From Aliidiomarina halalkaliphila (lineage in GTDB: Bacteria; Pseudomonadota; Gammaproteobacteria; Enterobacterales; Alteromonadaceae): 64,000 bases of DNA. This document shows, piece by piece, positions 62,694 through 64,000 of this stretch; the stretch's first letter is position 1, and each line of letters opens with the position of its first letter. Where the stretch lies: positions 765,194-829,193 of the forward strand of contig NZ_VJWL01000001.1 in the NCBI RefSeq assembly GCF_007096385.1. The letters are read 5' to 3'. The notes beneath the pieces were generated by a model that saw nothing but the letters and a program-made list of their open reading frames with translations, searched no databases and was not told the DNA's origin. The translations under genes were made by a program, and so were the position numbers.

Positions 62694-64000
62694 TCACGAA
62701 CGGGCATTCAGCGCAAAATCGATACCACCCACCACAGCAGCTACCTGCGCCTCCACACATTCCTCTGGTGTGGCTTGTGCGCTATCCGGATACACTTCCG
62801 TGGTCGATACATAGGGTGCGTCCGTTAAGCCCATACAGAGGCCATGTCGTTTGCCTGCGTAGTGAATCAGCCCTGGGTAATCAATCGGTGCCCCGATCAA
62901 TTCATTGCGCTCATCTGCTTCAGCAATATGCGTCACCTTACGCACAGATTTGAGAATCGCTTTTTGGAAATCCAATGTCGGCCGTTCGCTGTCGCCGACC
63001 AAATAAAATCCATCCGGAATATTCCAATTCGTATTCACGGTGCCTTCACGAGCGGCGAGTGCCGGGCGAAATTCACTATTATCGGTATCAGTGGTTTCGT
63101 GCAAATCGATATGCATTAACACGTCGCCCTCAATCTTCGCCAAGGCTGCCATAGCCAACCCTGCTTCCTGTGCAGGCGCCTCCGGTAAAAACGAACGATT
63201 CGGATCCACTGCCAGCGGATTCCACCGGTTAATGGTTTCATAACCCCACGGGCTAATACATGGAAACACCAATACATTCACCGATGATTCATAGGCTTTG
63301 GCCTTTGTTTGCAAGAATCGAATCGCTCCGTGAACGCCTGAGGTTTCATAGCCATGCACACCACCGGTCACCACTAGAATCGGCTTATTCACATCCCATT
63401 TTCTTGACTTTACCAAGTACAGGGGGTAATCACGCCCCACCAAGCTGGCATAAGGCAAGGTTCCGTACGTCTCTACCGTGAAGTCGTCACGTAACCCATC
63501 AATGGCACTGAGCACATCTTTCTCATAGGAGCGGCGAACCCGTTGTCGCGTCAGCCAAGCGTTTAAGTCTGCTTCATCCCAAGGCTTCCCGGGCGTGCCA
63601 ATCGGATAGGTTTCGTTGTGCTTCATATATAACCTCGATTCAAATTTACGACGATAGCCGACTACCCGCGGTGGCCAACGCCACCACGTGTACATCACGG
63701 CCAAACAAAAGAGAACGTAGGTGAGCATAAACACCCACGCAGGGAGATCAAAATAAATTAAACGCGACACCCACTGGTCGACAAAGGACGTGTCGTAGCT
63801 GGTTTGCCCTGCCGCTAAACGGAGATCCTGTTCTACGTAAGTAAGGGGACAATACCGCCCAGACAACGCTTGAATCACCACCACCAGAATAATGACCAGA
63901 TGGGTTAATCGAAACCACGTATTGCGAATCCAGCGCCAGCGTTGAATCCCGCCAATAATCGTAAGAGGCAACGCAACGATCACAAACAGCACAATCAACG
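62694..64000 (-). CDS. DUF2784 membrane domain fused to M14 carboxypeptidase, 5' end beyond right edge
   Basis: The first part (about 125 residues visible) is a membrane domain with LSGRYCPLTYVEQDLR, characteristic of DUF2784. After a basic linker follows an M14 zinc carboxypeptidase domain (about 310 residues) with the metal-binding HGYE in TGGVHGYETSG and the third ligand in HIDLHETTD. Stand-alone M14 homologues begin close to NETYPIGTPG, which here starts at an internal ATG (63626) with GAGG 6 bases upstream. The frame is open across the junction with no stop. Thus it is either a true fusion, or DUF2784 lost its stop while the peptidase is still also started internally. The start lies off the window. 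Confidence 0.78.
   Translation of the reverse strand, partial: LIVLFVIVALPLTIIGGIQRWRWIRNTWFRLTHLVIILVVVIQALSGRYCPLTYVEQDLRLAAGQTSYDTSFVDQWVSRLIYFDLPAWVFMLTYVLFCLAVMYTWWRWPPRVVGYRRKFESRLYMKHNETYPIGTPGKPWDEADLNAWLTRQRVRRSYEKDVLSAIDGLRDDFTVETYGTLPYASLVGRDYPLYLVKSRKWDVNKPILVVTGGVHGYETSGVHGAIRFLQTKAKAYESSVNVLVFPCISPWGYETINRWNPLAVDPNRSFLPEAPAQEAGLAMAALAKIEGDVLMHIDLHETTDTDNSEFRPALAAREGTVNTNWNIPDGFYLVGDSERPTLDFQKAILKSVRKVTHIAEADERNELIGAPIDYPGLIHYAGKRHGLCMGLTDAPYVSTTEVYPDSAQATPEECVEAQVAAVVGGIDFALNARS

Noticed and set aside
1-64000. tRNA, rRNA, CRISPR, IS or phage elements
   Set aside because: No clover-leaf, repeat-spacer, transposase or phage motif was found on reading either strand; composition is even throughout.

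Overview
The window is a chromosomal stretch of a gammaproteobacterium. Gene order repeatedly matches Escherichia coli and marine Alteromonadales (dapA-bamC-purC, yffB-dapE, perM/bepA/yfgD/hda, ybfF/seqA-pgm, ybfE-fldA-fur, comEC-msbA-lpxK-ycaR-kdsB, lolCDE/mfd). Together with DUF2897, DUF2788, DUF3392, DUF3185, DUF2066 and CsiV genes this points to a marine Alteromonadales-type organism, most likely Idiomarinaceae (inference from content and order; no database search was possible). I see no rRNA, tRNA, CRISPR array, insertion sequence or prophage. Gene density is very high and no gene-free stretch exceeds 300 bases.

Layout. 1-5 kb: an aidB-like acyl-CoA dehydrogenase cut by the left edge, preceded by a 43-residue membrane protein; a GAF-GGDEF-EAL protein; a ClsC-type phospholipase D lipoprotein. 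5-17 kb: a redox and low-oxygen block. A cyanide-insensitive type bd oxidase (cioAB), the CydDC exporter, a beta-CASP metallo-hydrolase and a Ca2+-type P-ATPase lie head to tail behind a promoter with an FNR-like box. Divergent from it are a persulfide-dioxygenase-like metallo-hydrolase and an Lgt-like/thioredoxin fusion. 17-22 kb: a MoxR/VWA pair, DUF3185, a patatin-like lipase, DUF3392, xthA and yfbV. 22-29 kb: cell-wall and lysine genes (yffB, dapE, an M15 carboxypeptidase, dapA, bamC), purC and bcp. 29-38 kb: perM, bepA, arsC-like, DUF2069, hda, DUF2066, an MFS transporter, pgm and seqA. 38-42 kb: ybfF, DUF2788, ybfE, fldA, fur and a saccharopine-dehydrogenase-like reductase. 42-52 kb: the lipid A/KDO export operon (comEC, msbA, lpxK, ycaR, kdsB), DUF2062 and lolCDE. 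52-64 kb: mfd, csiV, acnA, tesB, DUF1028, an unrecognised two-helix membrane protein and a DUF2784-M14 peptidase fusion cut by the right edge.

Functionally, much of the window serves the cell envelope: LPS (msbA, lpxK, kdsB), lipoprotein sorting (lolCDE), outer membrane assembly (bamC, bepA), peptidoglycan precursors and remodelling (dapA, dapE, M15, csiV). A second theme is replication control (seqA, hda, with perfect DnaA boxes upstream of hda/DUF2066 and yffB-dapE). A third is redox and oxygen response (cio/cyd, FldA, Fur, Bcp, thioredoxin fusion).

No wholly new multi-gene system is evident. The best leads are: the Lgt-like/thioredoxin fusion beside a persulfide-dioxygenase-like enzyme and a sulfide-tolerant oxidase; a two-helix protein whose soluble half resembles the cytosolic domain of inward-rectifier K+ channels but which lacks a recognisable selectivity filter; an in-frame DUF2784-carboxypeptidase fusion; a 15-base tandem repeat in the leader of the metallo-hydrolase gene; and a DnaA box in front of the hda operon.
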